A DNA stretch of 64,000 nt from Alisma plantago-aquatica (taxonomy: Eukaryota > Streptophyta > Magnoliopsida > Alismatales > Alismataceae), in NCBI GenBank assembly GCA_963693085.1, contig OY856412.1, forward strand, positions 349,282,457 to 349,346,456, read 5' to 3'. The notes beneath the pieces were generated by a model. It saw only the letters and a program-made list of their open reading frames with translations, did not search any database and was not told the origin of the DNA. Of this stretch, positions 33,984-44,345 are shown piece by piece; position 1 is the first letter of the stretch; the number at the start of each line of letters is the position of its first letter. The position numbers were made by a program, and so were the translations under genes.

Positions 33984-35622
33984 TGACACGCTTTTTACGT
34001 GCGTATAAACACAAGTGTACGCGTCAATGTAATATAGGCCTTTGTGAGGCCCGAGTCGAACTCAGGGACACGTGAATTATCGGAGACTACTACTAGCTAC
34101 TCACAATCAGCTATACCGATTAAAAAGTTGGAGGTTATTGTAAAATTAAAAGAAAATAAAATAAAACAAAACAAAGCAATCGATTAAATGTTTAGTTTAA
34201 TCAATTCAAGTGGGAATCTTTAGGATTGCGGTTTCACCACAAGTTTTCATTGTATGAATTTCTATTTAGTCACTCAGATTTATCTCTCTATCTGGGTAGT
34301 GGCCTAATATCAGAATTTTCCACTGTCGTGGTACAATTCACTACCTATGTCTAGGTCGGTTCCACCGTCGTAGCAACCTATACCCTAAACTAGGTGCATT
34401 AGAGTCGATCTCTCGGTATCCACCATTAACCTTACACCGCCTTGTTCAAGGGACTTGTCAATTAATGTGAATTTCGTCTCTTTTCAACCATTAATTCTTC
34501 TTTCAAAGTAATTAAGGGCATTAGGTTATTATTATGGTGATCAAGCATAACAATATAATTGAGAAAATGAAATCATACCACAGATTTAAGAGATAAATGA
34601 TGAATTACTATGATAAAATTGTCATACAATGATTTCCCGGGCTACTCCCGGTCCTAAAGACAAAGGGGATTAGCCCCGCATGTTCATCTCAAAGCAAAAC
34701 ATGGTAGAGAAAAAGGGAAACATGGATAAAAATGTGATTGAGTGGTGAAACCCCTGAACGGAGGAGATCCAATCGCTCTTTGGTGTAGAATACGCGTTCT
34801 CCCACCTTTCAATGGTGGAAATCGTCTTCTTCGGCGTCCGGAATGGCTGGGGCGTGCTTCTGGGCTCCGTTCTTCTCTCCACACCTTCTCGGGACGTGTG
34901 CAGCGGCTAATGACGTGATAGATTGCTCTTGGTCTCCGTCATTAGGTATAATCTCTGAATTAGGTCACCAAATTAACACAGCCGTCAGATTTAGATCAAT
35001 CTGAAGTAAACATGTATCTGACGGTGTCGATACCATCGACGCGAGTCGATGGTATCGACCCTGCTCTGTATCGGCTGGTCTTCTTTTCTTTTCTTTTCTT
35101 TGTCGCAACTGATGCCACCTCGATACCATCGACGCGGGTCGATGGTATCGACATTCATAGGTGTCGGTTTTGTCCTTTTACGTCGTTGTAGCTCCACTCA
35201 TCGATGGTATCGACTTTTGTGTTGATAGTATCGACTCTCTTTTCTGAAGCAACCTGATAGTATCTCGATACCATCGACTCTCCTATCGATAGTATCGAGA
35301 TTTTGCTGCTCCTTGTTGATGGCTGCCTGTGGTCTGCTCGATGGTATCGACCACTGTCGATGGTATCGACCACTGTCGATGGTATCGACAGCAGCAGATA
35401 CTTGTTTTTCCTGAAATTTCAACATGAAACCACATAAGCCGAAACAAAACATATTCTTGTGATAATTTATGCTCAAAATACTGAAATAAGGGAGATTTGA
35501 CATAGAGAATGGTCATAGACCAAAGTAGATGAATTATGCAATATTAACCACCAAAATGACCAATAGCTGCATAAAACACAAGTAAAATATGTCTCAAAAT
35601 GCGACTCAAAATCATCACATCA
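33984..35622 (-). repeat. Gypsy 5' LTR (right copy)
   Basis: Partner of 22,616-24,230 and 24 bp longer. This is accounted for by one extra 19-bp palindrome unit (three instead of two tandem units near 35,338-35,390) and one extra TTTTC in the pyrimidine run near 35,090. Confidence 0.94.
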
Positions 35623-35627
35623 TCCCA

Positions 35628-36927
35628 CATTAAAAGTATTAGAATTTTAATATGTATATACGTATATGTATATATACCTATGATATCATACATGTCGCCT
35701 TAAAAATCTATTTTATGTTGTGAATGCATGCATGGCTATGGCCTAGAATCCCCTTTTGTGAATGTTGTGAATGAATGTGGTTGTGAATCTTGTGGATATG
35801 TTTGTTCGAGAATTCTATGGATCTATAATGGTTGTATGTGGATCCTTTATATAAAGTATTCGGCTTGCATGTCGAGCCTCATCTCTTATTTTAAAGTGTA
35901 ATTAATTCTTTCTCTTTATATTTGTACTCATATGATGTAAATAGAGATAGGATTAGTTTTAGTCTTTTAAACTTGATGTAAGGAGGCCACTTGAAGATCC
36001 AACTCCAAGACGAGTCCATGGAGAAGCACCATGAAGATCCAATTCCAAGAAGCAACCTGAAGATCCAACTCCAAGGAGCATCCATGGAGAAGCAACATGA
36101 AGATCCAATTCCAAGAAGCAACTTGAAGTTCCAACCTCACGGAGCATCCATGAAGTTGTTCATTGTAATGTTGATCCTTATAGGTTGATTCATATGTGTT
36201 GTTGCATGAGATGCATAAGACCTTAGGTGGACCATAATCCTTTGTTGCTTCAAAGGATTACAATATTATGGCCATAACTGATGTATTTGTATTTGTGATT
36301 GCATGTCTATCATTTGTGGTTGTGGATATAGTAGTATATGATATGTAATATGAGCATGTGGTGTTTGGATATGTACATGTATTAATAAAACCCCTCAATT
36401 AATAATATTAAGTTTTACTTGCCTTCCATAAATCAACACACATGAAAAGCTTGATCGACTATGTGTGGGCACGCCTCTGTGTGGTATAATGTCTATCTCA
36501 TGGAAGTGTGATGGTGGGTGTGTGGGTCTGCCTCCGTAGGGTGCATAGTCATCGTATTGGATTATGGGTTGGACTTAACTAGGGAACCTTGATAGGATCA
36601 AGTACCTAGAGGCACACAGATGCATCATGGCAAGGATTTGTGCATGAACATCTATCCAAGAGTTGCATATGATGCAAGGCAAAAGTTGTCTACCTTAGTA
36701 TTTGGTCTTTGACGTCGGCATTGGTTGGGCATTGATCTAATTATTTTGGATCTTGGCTCACTAGAATGATGTATGCTGCAATCTTTTGAGTTGATAGTGA
36801 TGGCTATCATTTTGAATAAAATAGTGGGAGCATAATTAATTAAAGGCCTAATTAATCTCGTTTATCAAATCTTTACAAGTCAAAATGTTTTGGACTAAAT
36901 GCAAACTTTTTATTTTATAGCAATCAA
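35628..36927 (+). other. Copia-4 leader, second part
   Basis: Non-coding leader from the gypsy insertion to the gag ATG. It is alignable with the Copia-1/2 leaders in their orientation (for example the block CTTGCCTTCCATAAATCAA and the AAATAGTGGGAGC box at 36,821-36,833, which both minus copies also have upstream of gag). It holds the 66-bp repeats described separately. Confidence 0.8.
35990..36155 (+). repeat. 66-bp tandem repeat in Copia-4 leader
   Basis: Period of exactly 66 bp (landmarks at 35,993, 36,059 and 36,125), about 2.5 copies. Each unit is two diverged halves built around GAAGATCCAANTCCAAG. It occupies the leader position where Copia-1/2 have GATCGGTT palindromes instead. Confidence 0.9.
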
Positions 36928-37755
36928 ATGGAAAACAACACTCACACTTTCTCATTGCGATCGGTCCTTGCGAAGGACAAACTTAATGGAACCAACTTTC
37001 AAAAATAGTTTAGGACACTGAGAATTGTTCTCACACATGAGTGTAAGTTCTATGTCCTTGAAACACCAGAGCCAGCGGAACCTGCCTCAAATGCGCTCAA
37101 GGCTGTAAAGGATGCTTATAAGAAGCACCTTGATGATGGCGTGGATGTCAAGTGCATGATGTTGTACTCAATGAACTATGAGTTGCAAGAGCAGCATGAG
37201 AACATGAATGTCATGGAGATGGTAACACATCTCAAGAACATGTATCAACATCAAGCAAGACGGGATAGATGTGATGTCTCCAAGGCTTTGTTCAGAAGCA
37301 AGATGAAACATGGAGACTCAGTTGGCACCCATCTACTCACTTTGATTGGGTACATGGAAATCCTATCCAAGATGGGATTTCCCCTAGGTCAAGAGTTGGC
37401 CACTGATGTGATTCTGTAATTGTTTCCTGAATCATATAGTCATTTTGTCATGAACTACAACATGAACAATCTTGACAAGCCATTGTCAGAATTATTGGGC
37501 ATGTTGAGGACAATTGAAGCACAGATGAAGAAAGATAAGCCCAAGTCTATGATGATGATCAACAAGACAAAGGGAAAGTCAAAAGGCAAAGGTAAGGCTA
37601 AGAAAGGTTTTAAAGTCAGGTAGAAGCCAAAGTCATCCATGCTCAAACCTAAAGGTGGGATCTCCAAAGAAGGCAGTTGTCACCATTGTCACCAAGTTGG
37701 ACATTAGAAAAGAAACTGTCCTCTCTACCTGGAGGAACTGAAGAAGAAGAAGTAG
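36928..37755 (+). pseudogene. Copia-4 gag
   Basis: Starts ATG at 36,928 (MENNTHTFSLRSVL). Same frame throughout: a UBN2-type copia Gag (ETPEPAEPA, YELQEQHENMNVMEMVTHL, FPESYSHFVMNYNMNN, LSELLGMLRTIEA), a Lys-rich segment and a CCHC knuckle CHHCHQVGH*KRNC near 37,678-37,720. Stops occur at 37,006 (Trp to TAG), 37,417, 37,621 and inside the knuckle (Trp to TAG). Gag forms the virus-like particle that packages element RNA. The TGG-to-TAG and similar changes suggest G-to-A/C-to-T decay. Confidence 0.9.
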
Positions 37756-37799
37756 GGGATAGAGATCTCCACTTCAGGTATATATGTTATTGAGATAAA

Positions 37800-39121
37800 C
37801 TTAAATACTTCTTTATCATGGGTACTGGATACCGGATGTGGATCTCACATATGTTCAAATATGCAGGATCTGATAAGAAGTAAGCCTTTACGAAAGGGCC
37901 AAGTCAAGTTGTGGGTTGCTAATGGAGCAAGAGTTGCTTCCACCGCATTTGGAGTTATTAGTTTATCTTTGCCTGCGGGCCTTGTAATAGAATTAGATAA
38001 TTGCTATTATGTACCTTCCATTAATAGAAATATTATTTTTGTATCTTGTATGGATAAGAATGGAATTGAATTTCACATTAAGAATGGAATGATTTCTATT
38101 TCTAAAGATGAGATCTTTTATGGCAATGACCCTATGTCTTATGGTATCTACTTGTTAGAACTTGAGACTAACATATACAATGTAAATACTAAAAGGCTAA
38201 AATTTGACAACTCAAACAAAACATACTTATGGCATTGTCATCTTGGGCACATAAATGAGAAGTGCATATCTAGACTCCATAAGGATGGTTATCTAGACTC
38301 TTTTGATTTTGAATCATTAGAGACATCTGAGGCATGTTTATTAGGGAAGATGACCAAGACTCCTTTCACTGGACACAGTGAGAGAGCCAGTGATCTGCTA
38401 GGGCTCATACATACTGATGTATGTGTCTTTTAGATCAAATGCTAGAGGAGGCTATCAATACTTCATTACCTTCATTGATGACCTCAGTAGGTATGGCTAT
38501 GTATATCTTATGAAACACAAGTCAGAAACTCATGAAATGTTTAAGACTTTCATGAATGAAGTAGAGAAGCAACTTGGTACGAGTATTAAAGCACTTCATT
38601 TAGATCGATGCGGTGAATACTTAAACTAAGAGTTTGAGGATCTTCTGAGAGACCATGGTATTGTATCACAATGGACTCCACCCGGTACACCACAACATAA
38701 TGGTGTGTCAGAAAGAAGGAATCATACATTATTAGACATGGTACGATCAATGATGAGTTCAGTCAAACTTCCAATATTGTTCTGGGGATATGCTCTTGAA
38801 ACTACAATGTTTACACTTAACCGTGTACCTTCCAAATCGGTTCAAAAGACATCATATAAGATATGGAATGGGAATCATCCCAATTTGTCTATGTTAAATA
38901 TTTGGGGATGTGAAACTTATGTTAGGAAACAATTTTCTGAAAAGCTTAGACCCAAATCTAAAAAATGCTATTTTGTTGGATACCCCAAGGAAACTCGGGG
39001 ATACTACTTCTACACACCAACTGACAACAAAGTGTTTGTTGCTAGGACTACTATATTTCTTGAAAAGGAATTTATTTCCAAAGAAATTAGTGGGAGGAAT
39101 GTAGAGCTCAAAGAAGTTTGA
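37800..39121 (+). pseudogene. Copia-4 protease and integrase
   Basis: Protease VLDTGCGSHICSN near 37,818-37,860, in place of the family's W-x-x-D-S/T-G-C-S-x-H, so the Asp is kept. Then GAG_pre-integrs LWHCHLGHINEKC (38,228-38,270) and EACLLGKMTKTPF. The integrase core begins at IHTDV (about 38,410), where a one-base loss near 38,415-38,430 shifts frame. It then continues with FITFIDDLSRYGYVYLM, LHLDRCGEYLN (stop at 38,627), PPGTPQHNGVSERRNHTLLD (catalytic Glu) and the C-terminal KSKKCYFVGYPKETRGYYFY. Only one frameshift is needed to read the whole pol. Confidence 0.92.
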
Positions 39122-40870
39122 GATCAACAAGAAAATAGAGAACCCGAGGAGGTAAATAAGGAACATGAAGACTCACAAACTATTGTGGAATTTCAAGTTC
39201 CAAATGTAACACATGAACCTCATAGGTATAATAGGACACAACTTGAGCCTGAGAGATTTGGATTTCTCATGACTCAAGACAATGACGAATTAGGCATAGA
39301 AGATGAGCCAACTTTCTATCTAGAAGATACTAAGGGACTGAAATATGAGAAATGGCTTGAAGTCATGAGATCTGAGATGGAATCCATGTACACCAACAAG
39401 GTATGGACCTTGGTGGATCCACCCGAAGGGGTAAAACCCATAGGATGCAATTGGGTCTTCAAGAAGAAAACTGACATGGATGGAAATGTTCAAATCTAAA
39501 AAGGTAGATTGGTTGCAAAAGGATTCTATCAAATTCAAGGCATTGATTATGATGAGACCTTCTCACCAGTTGCCATGGTTAAATTCATCAAGATCATGCT
39601 TACCATTGCATCTTATCATGACTATGAGATTTGGCAGATGGATGTTAAAACAACATTCCTTAATGGGAATTTACTCAAGGATGTGTACATGACACAACAT
39701 GAGGGTTTTATCGATCCGAAGGAAGACAATAAAGTTTGTAAGCTACAAAGGTCAATCTATGGATTGAAGCAAGCATCTCAGAGCTGGAATCTATGTTTTG
39801 ATGAAGTAGTAAATTTTTTTGGCTTTAGTCAAAATGAAGATGAACCTTATGTTTACAAAAAGGTTAGTGGGAGGATAGTTGTATTTCTCATATTGTATTT
39901 GGCTGACATACTATTGATGGGAAATGACATCCCTACTCTTCATATAGTAAAAGATTGGCTGGGTAAGACCTTCTCTATGAAGGATTTAAGCGAAGCATCC
40001 TATATTCTAGGAATCAAGATCTATAGAGATAGATCTAGAAAGCTTCTAGGCCTAAGCCAGAGCACATACATTGATAAGGTGCTAAAGAGGTTTAGCATGG
40101 AGGGTTATAAGAGAGGTAACTTGCCCATGTCCCATGGGGTTACAATCTCTAAAGCCCAATGTCCTAGTTCATGTAATGAACGGGCACACATGAGTAAGAT
40201 TCCATATGCACCAACAATTGGATCTATCATGTACGCAATGTTATGTACTCATCTTAATGTGTGTTATGCTTTGAGCATGACGAGCCGATATCAGTCAGAT
40301 CTAGGTGAATGTCACTGGACAGCCGTAAGGAACATCCTAAAGTACTTGAGAAGGACTAAGGATCAATTCTTGGTATACGGTGGTGAGGAAGAGCTCGTGG
40401 TAAAGGGTTACACCAATGCTGACTTCCAAACTGACATAGATGACTTTAATCGCAATATGGATTTGTGTTTTACCTAAACAATGGAGTTGTGAGATGAAAG
40501 AGTTCCAAGCAAGAGGCAGTTGTAGATTCTACAACATAGATCGAATATATTGCCGCATCTAATGCTGCAAAGGAAGCTGTGTGGATCAAAAAGTTCATTT
40601 CTGAACTTGGAGTGGTTTCAAGTGCTAGTGATGCAATCGAGTTGTTTTGCAATAACAACAGAGTAATTGCACAAGCTAAATAACTAATATCGCACCAACA
40701 TTCCAAACATATTCTACGATGGTTCCATCTCATACGAGAGATCATACAGTGAGGAGATGTGAAGATTTGCAGAGTACCTACAGAAAGCAATGTGGTTGAC
40801 CCGCTCACAAAAGCACTTTCATAGAAGAAACATGACAGACATGTTCGATCATTTGGATTGAGATTCATGA
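39122..40870 (+). pseudogene. Copia-4 reverse transcriptase and RNase H
   Basis: Same frame as integrase after stops at 39,119 and 39,497. RT motifs: NWVFKKKTDMDG, RLVAKGFYQIQGIDYDETFSPVA, IWQMDVKTTFLNG (first Asp), SIYGLKQASQSWN. The catalytic box reads YLAD (39,896-39,907) where copia has YVDD, so one essential Asp is replaced by Ala. RNase H: GYTNADFQTDIDD, then stops and a decayed tail with EYIAASNAAKEAVWIKKF, and HSKHI near 40,695-40,715. The gene ends just before the Copia-2 insertion at 40,886. Confidence 0.92.
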
Positions 40871-40885
40871 GTGATTGGGTATAAG

Positions 40886-42086
40886 TGTTTGGATTTTAGG
40901 GGAGGAAGAGAAGGCAACGGAAACAAAAAAATTTCTCCACCAAACCCAGAATAAGGAAACACGTCAACGTCTATACAATAGGAAAGGATGGTTTGTGGAA
41001 TCATACCTTGTCCCGAGGCTTGCTCGGAGACAATACCTCGCGCCTTGCACGGTCTTCACCTCCTATCTTGGACGGTGTCTGTGCAGTTCCTGGTCGCATC
41101 GGGACTGATGGGATTGAAGGTTGTCCTCCTAGCGGCAGAAACCTCCCGCTTCTGAAGTAGTCCACACGGACCACCTGGAACTCCAATCTCCTTGTCCCAC
41201 AAGGAATTGGAAGGAGTCGCACCCTCCTGTCAATGTACTAGTCACCAACACACTCTCCTACTACCAGTTGCAAGTGTAGTTGTATTTCCCTTGTTGTGCC
41301 TCCCTTTTCGGGTAGCACTTGCTCGGGCTCTCTCGGTTACCAAAACCAGAGAGAACGACAAATTTACAAAGCAACTGGTTGCACTTAGTTGTTCTTTGAG
41401 AAGCCCCCAATACCCCTATATATAGGAGGGTCATGGGACAGGGTTCTCCATCCCGGGCAATGCGGGACTACAAGCAAGTGTAGAAGGGTTCGAGATTTTC
41501 CACAAAAACAACCAACTCACAACCTGAACCGATCATTTCACAACTGAAACGGTCGGTTGGGGACATGAGCCGATCGGTTGACACCTCAACCGATCGGTTG
41601 GGACCCATGAACCAGTCGGTTCACTTCTGAACCGGTCGGTTTGTGGTCCTGATCAGTTCCCGATTGACTTTCCTTCTTTTGTTTCTAATTGGTATCAAAT
41701 ACCAATCCTTGTTCCAATCAAATTGGGCAAGTGAAACGCAAGGAAAATTCTCACCAATCCTACTTTCCCAACTTGCTCAGTTGCATCAGTTGAACCGATC
41801 ATTTCAACACTTGAAGCAATCGTTTCACCCTGACCATGAGCCGATCAACTCAACACTTGAGCCGACCGGTTCACCAAGCTCAGCCGATCGGTTCATCACA
41901 TGAGCTGATCGGTAGGGAGTGTAGATTGTGCAGAATTAGTCAATTGTGATTTCAATCAATCTGATACTCCAATCAATATGTCCATTACCTTGAACATTAT
42001 GACATTGAGCTATCAATTGATTGAGTGTTTAATTGAACTACTAAACTCCTTTAGTAAACAATCTAAACAATGTTTGTGGACAAAAC
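40886..42086 (-). repeat. Copia-2 left (3') LTR, first piece
   Basis: Begins TGTTTGGATTTTAGGGGAGG and breaks at the AAAAC target site where Copia-1 entered. It contains a TATA box (plus CTATATATAG, 41,416-41,425) and GGTCGGTTNAC palindrome units at 41,525-41,645. Confidence 0.93.
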
Positions 42087-44330
42087 TGTTGGGTTTTAGG
42101 GGAAGGCAGAGAAGGCAACATAAACAAAATTTCTCCCCCAAACCCATAACAAGGAAATGCGTCAACGTCTATATAATAGGAAAGGATGGTTTGTGGAATC
42201 ATACCTTGTCCCGAGGCTTGCTCGGCGACAATACCTCGCGCCTTGCGCGGTCTTCACCTCCGGTCTTGGATGGTGTCTGTGCAGCTCCTAGTCGCACTTG
42301 GACTCATGACTCCTCCTCTCACCGGACTGTCAGGGTTGACAGTTGTTCTCCTGAGCGGCAGAAACCTCCCGCCTCTGAAGTAGTCCACACGGATCACCTG
42401 GAACTCCACACTCCTTGTCCCACAAGGAAGTGGAAGGAGTCGCACCCTCATGTTGACGTACTAGTCGCCAACACACTCTCCTACCTCCAGTTGCAACTAC
42501 AGTTGTCTTTCCCTTGCTGCACCTCCCTTTGCGGGTAGCACTTGCTCGGGCTCTCTCTCGGTTACCAAAACCAGAGAGAAGGACAACTTTGCAGAGCAAC
42601 TGGTTGCACTGAGTTGTACTTTGAGAAGCCCCCAATACCCCTATATATAGGAGGGTCATGGGACATGGTTCTCTATCCCAGGCAATGCGGGACTAAAAGC
42701 AGGAGTAGAAGGGTTCGAGATTTTCCACAAAAGAAACCAAATCGCAACCTGAACCGATCATTTCACAACTGAAACAGTCGGTTGGGGACCTGAACCGGTC
42801 GGTTCACAAGTGAACCGGTCGGTTGGGACACCTCAACCGGTCGGTTCACAAGTGAACCGGTCAATTGGTGGTCCTGGCCGGTTCCCGATTTACTTTCCTT
42901 CTTTTGTTTCTAATTGGTATCGAATACCAATCCTTGTTCCAATCAAATTGGGCAAGTGAAACACAAGGAAAATTCTCACCAATCCTACTTTCCCAACTTG
43001 CTCAGTTGCACCAGTTGAATCGATCGTTTCAACACTTAAAGCAATCGGTTCACCGTGATCTTGAGTCGATCGGCTCAACACTTGAGTCGACCGGTTCACC
43101 TGCTCAGCCGATCGGTTCATCACATGAACTGATCGGTTGGGAGTACAGGTTGTGCAGAATCAGTCAATTGTGATTTCAATCAATCCGATACTCCAATCAA
43201 TGTGTCCAACACCTTGAACAATATGATATTGAGCTATCAATTGATTGAGTGTTTAATTGAACTACTAAACTCCTTTAGTAATCAATCTAAACATTGTTTG
43301 TGGATAAAACTCCTCTTCCAGGTTAAATCCTATGTGTGTGACCCTGCAGGTCCATTTCACGTTGGTAGTGAAAGTCCATAACACTTATGACTTCATAAGC
43401 AAAGAGCGGTGCCTAGTCACACATCAGTGCTACCCAAGTGAAAGTAGAAAGTTGGAGAACAACTTTCAATCCAACAATCCATTTATGGTGTTACAGTGAA
43501 TGTATAATTCCTTTGTAACTGATATCCCGAATGAACTCGAGGCATGGAACAGTCATCCTGTCAACGTTCATTCACTTTCTTGATCTCAAAGTAGATTGAA
43601 GGAGATATGTATGACATCAATATCACATACTGATTCACACATGCGTGAGCACGCCTATTTCAATCCTACTCATCAAGTGGCCTTGGATATCAAACTCCCT
43701 CAGGAGGGACAAATCCCATATCTATCACTCACCCCTCAAAAGCCCCATGTGTCAAAGCCACCCAATCATCACCTTTATAACAACCCATGTTTCAGGACTG
43801 CGTTTGATGATGTCAAAGTGCGCCCAACGACATGTGTTGAGTGTAATGATTTCAGGTCTAAGAATCACACTCACCACCATCACTGTGAGTACTTACTATG
43901 ACTACCATGTCATGGTTCCATGTGTCAAACTCACGGTGGGTCTGTCCGGTACACTTGTTCTCTAACAAGTACCTATGTGTTTGGTTTGATATCTCTATAT
44001 CATGACTAATGAGATTCTGTCATCAACCAACACCACAATCTAGTCTTGTGTGGCATTGCTGTCTATCTACCTTCCACAATGACATCCGACTAGGGACATA
44101 ACAAGAATGTACAAACTCTTAGCATCTGTATGATCTCATCGTTCAGGTCATGAACCTGAAGGCATATGTCGTTGAGTACTGTCATTCTCTAGACATTCAA
44201 TCTGTTCTATCACTATCTCATATGACTGGACCAAAAAGAATTGGAAGCTTTCCTTTGATGTTTATCAAATCAATCTTAATGTATCCCACCAATCATCCCA
44301 TGATTGGATCTCAGGGCATACATACCAACA
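42087..44330 (-). repeat. Copia-1 left (3') LTR
   Basis: TGTTGGGTTTTAGG ... ACATACCAACA. TATA box at 42,641-42,650 (minus-sense promoter). Palindrome clusters at 42,735-42,870 and 43,010-43,140. Confidence 0.94.
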
Positions 44331-44345
44331 GACTCCCACTTGCAC
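44331..44345 (-). other. Copia-1 polypurine tract
   Basis: Minus strand GTGCAAGTGGGAGTC, directly upstream of the 3' LTR start TGTTGGTATGTATGCCC. Same in Copia-2 at 52,223-52,237. Confidence 0.88.

Larger units (their letters stand above)
22616..35622 (-). mobile_element. Athila-type Ty3/gypsy retrotransposon, 13.0 kb
   Basis: LTRs 22,616-24,230 (1,615 bp) and 33,984-35,622 (1,639 bp), TG...CA, with TSD TCCCA at 22,611-22,615 and 35,623-35,627. Minus-strand order: 5' LTR (right), Athila-type PBS, gag, protease, RT, RNase H, integrase, a palindromic spacer, a third ORF resembling Athila ORF-1, a long 3' non-coding region, PPT, 3' LTR (left). RT before integrase identifies Ty3/gypsy. The extra ORF after pol and the PBS point to the Athila lineage. 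LTRs differ mainly by scattered substitutions and two repeat-unit changes, so insertion is fairly recent. Stops in gag-pol make it non-autonomous. Confidence 0.94.

Noticed and set aside
35891..36188. Repetitive frames (LLGIGSS... and the plus-strand equivalents) as a repeat protein
   Set aside because: They fall in the untranslated Copia-4 leader and derive from the 66-bp tandem repeat.
40470..40868. 132-residue minus frame
   Set aside because: Antisense shadow of the decayed Copia-4 RNase H.
43596..43901. About 100-residue frames starting near MKEICMTSISH..., seen at 43.6, 50.5, 51.5 and 58.4 kb
   Set aside because: They are LTR sequence copied with the copia family. Start and frame are not kept in Copia-5, and no domain is visible.
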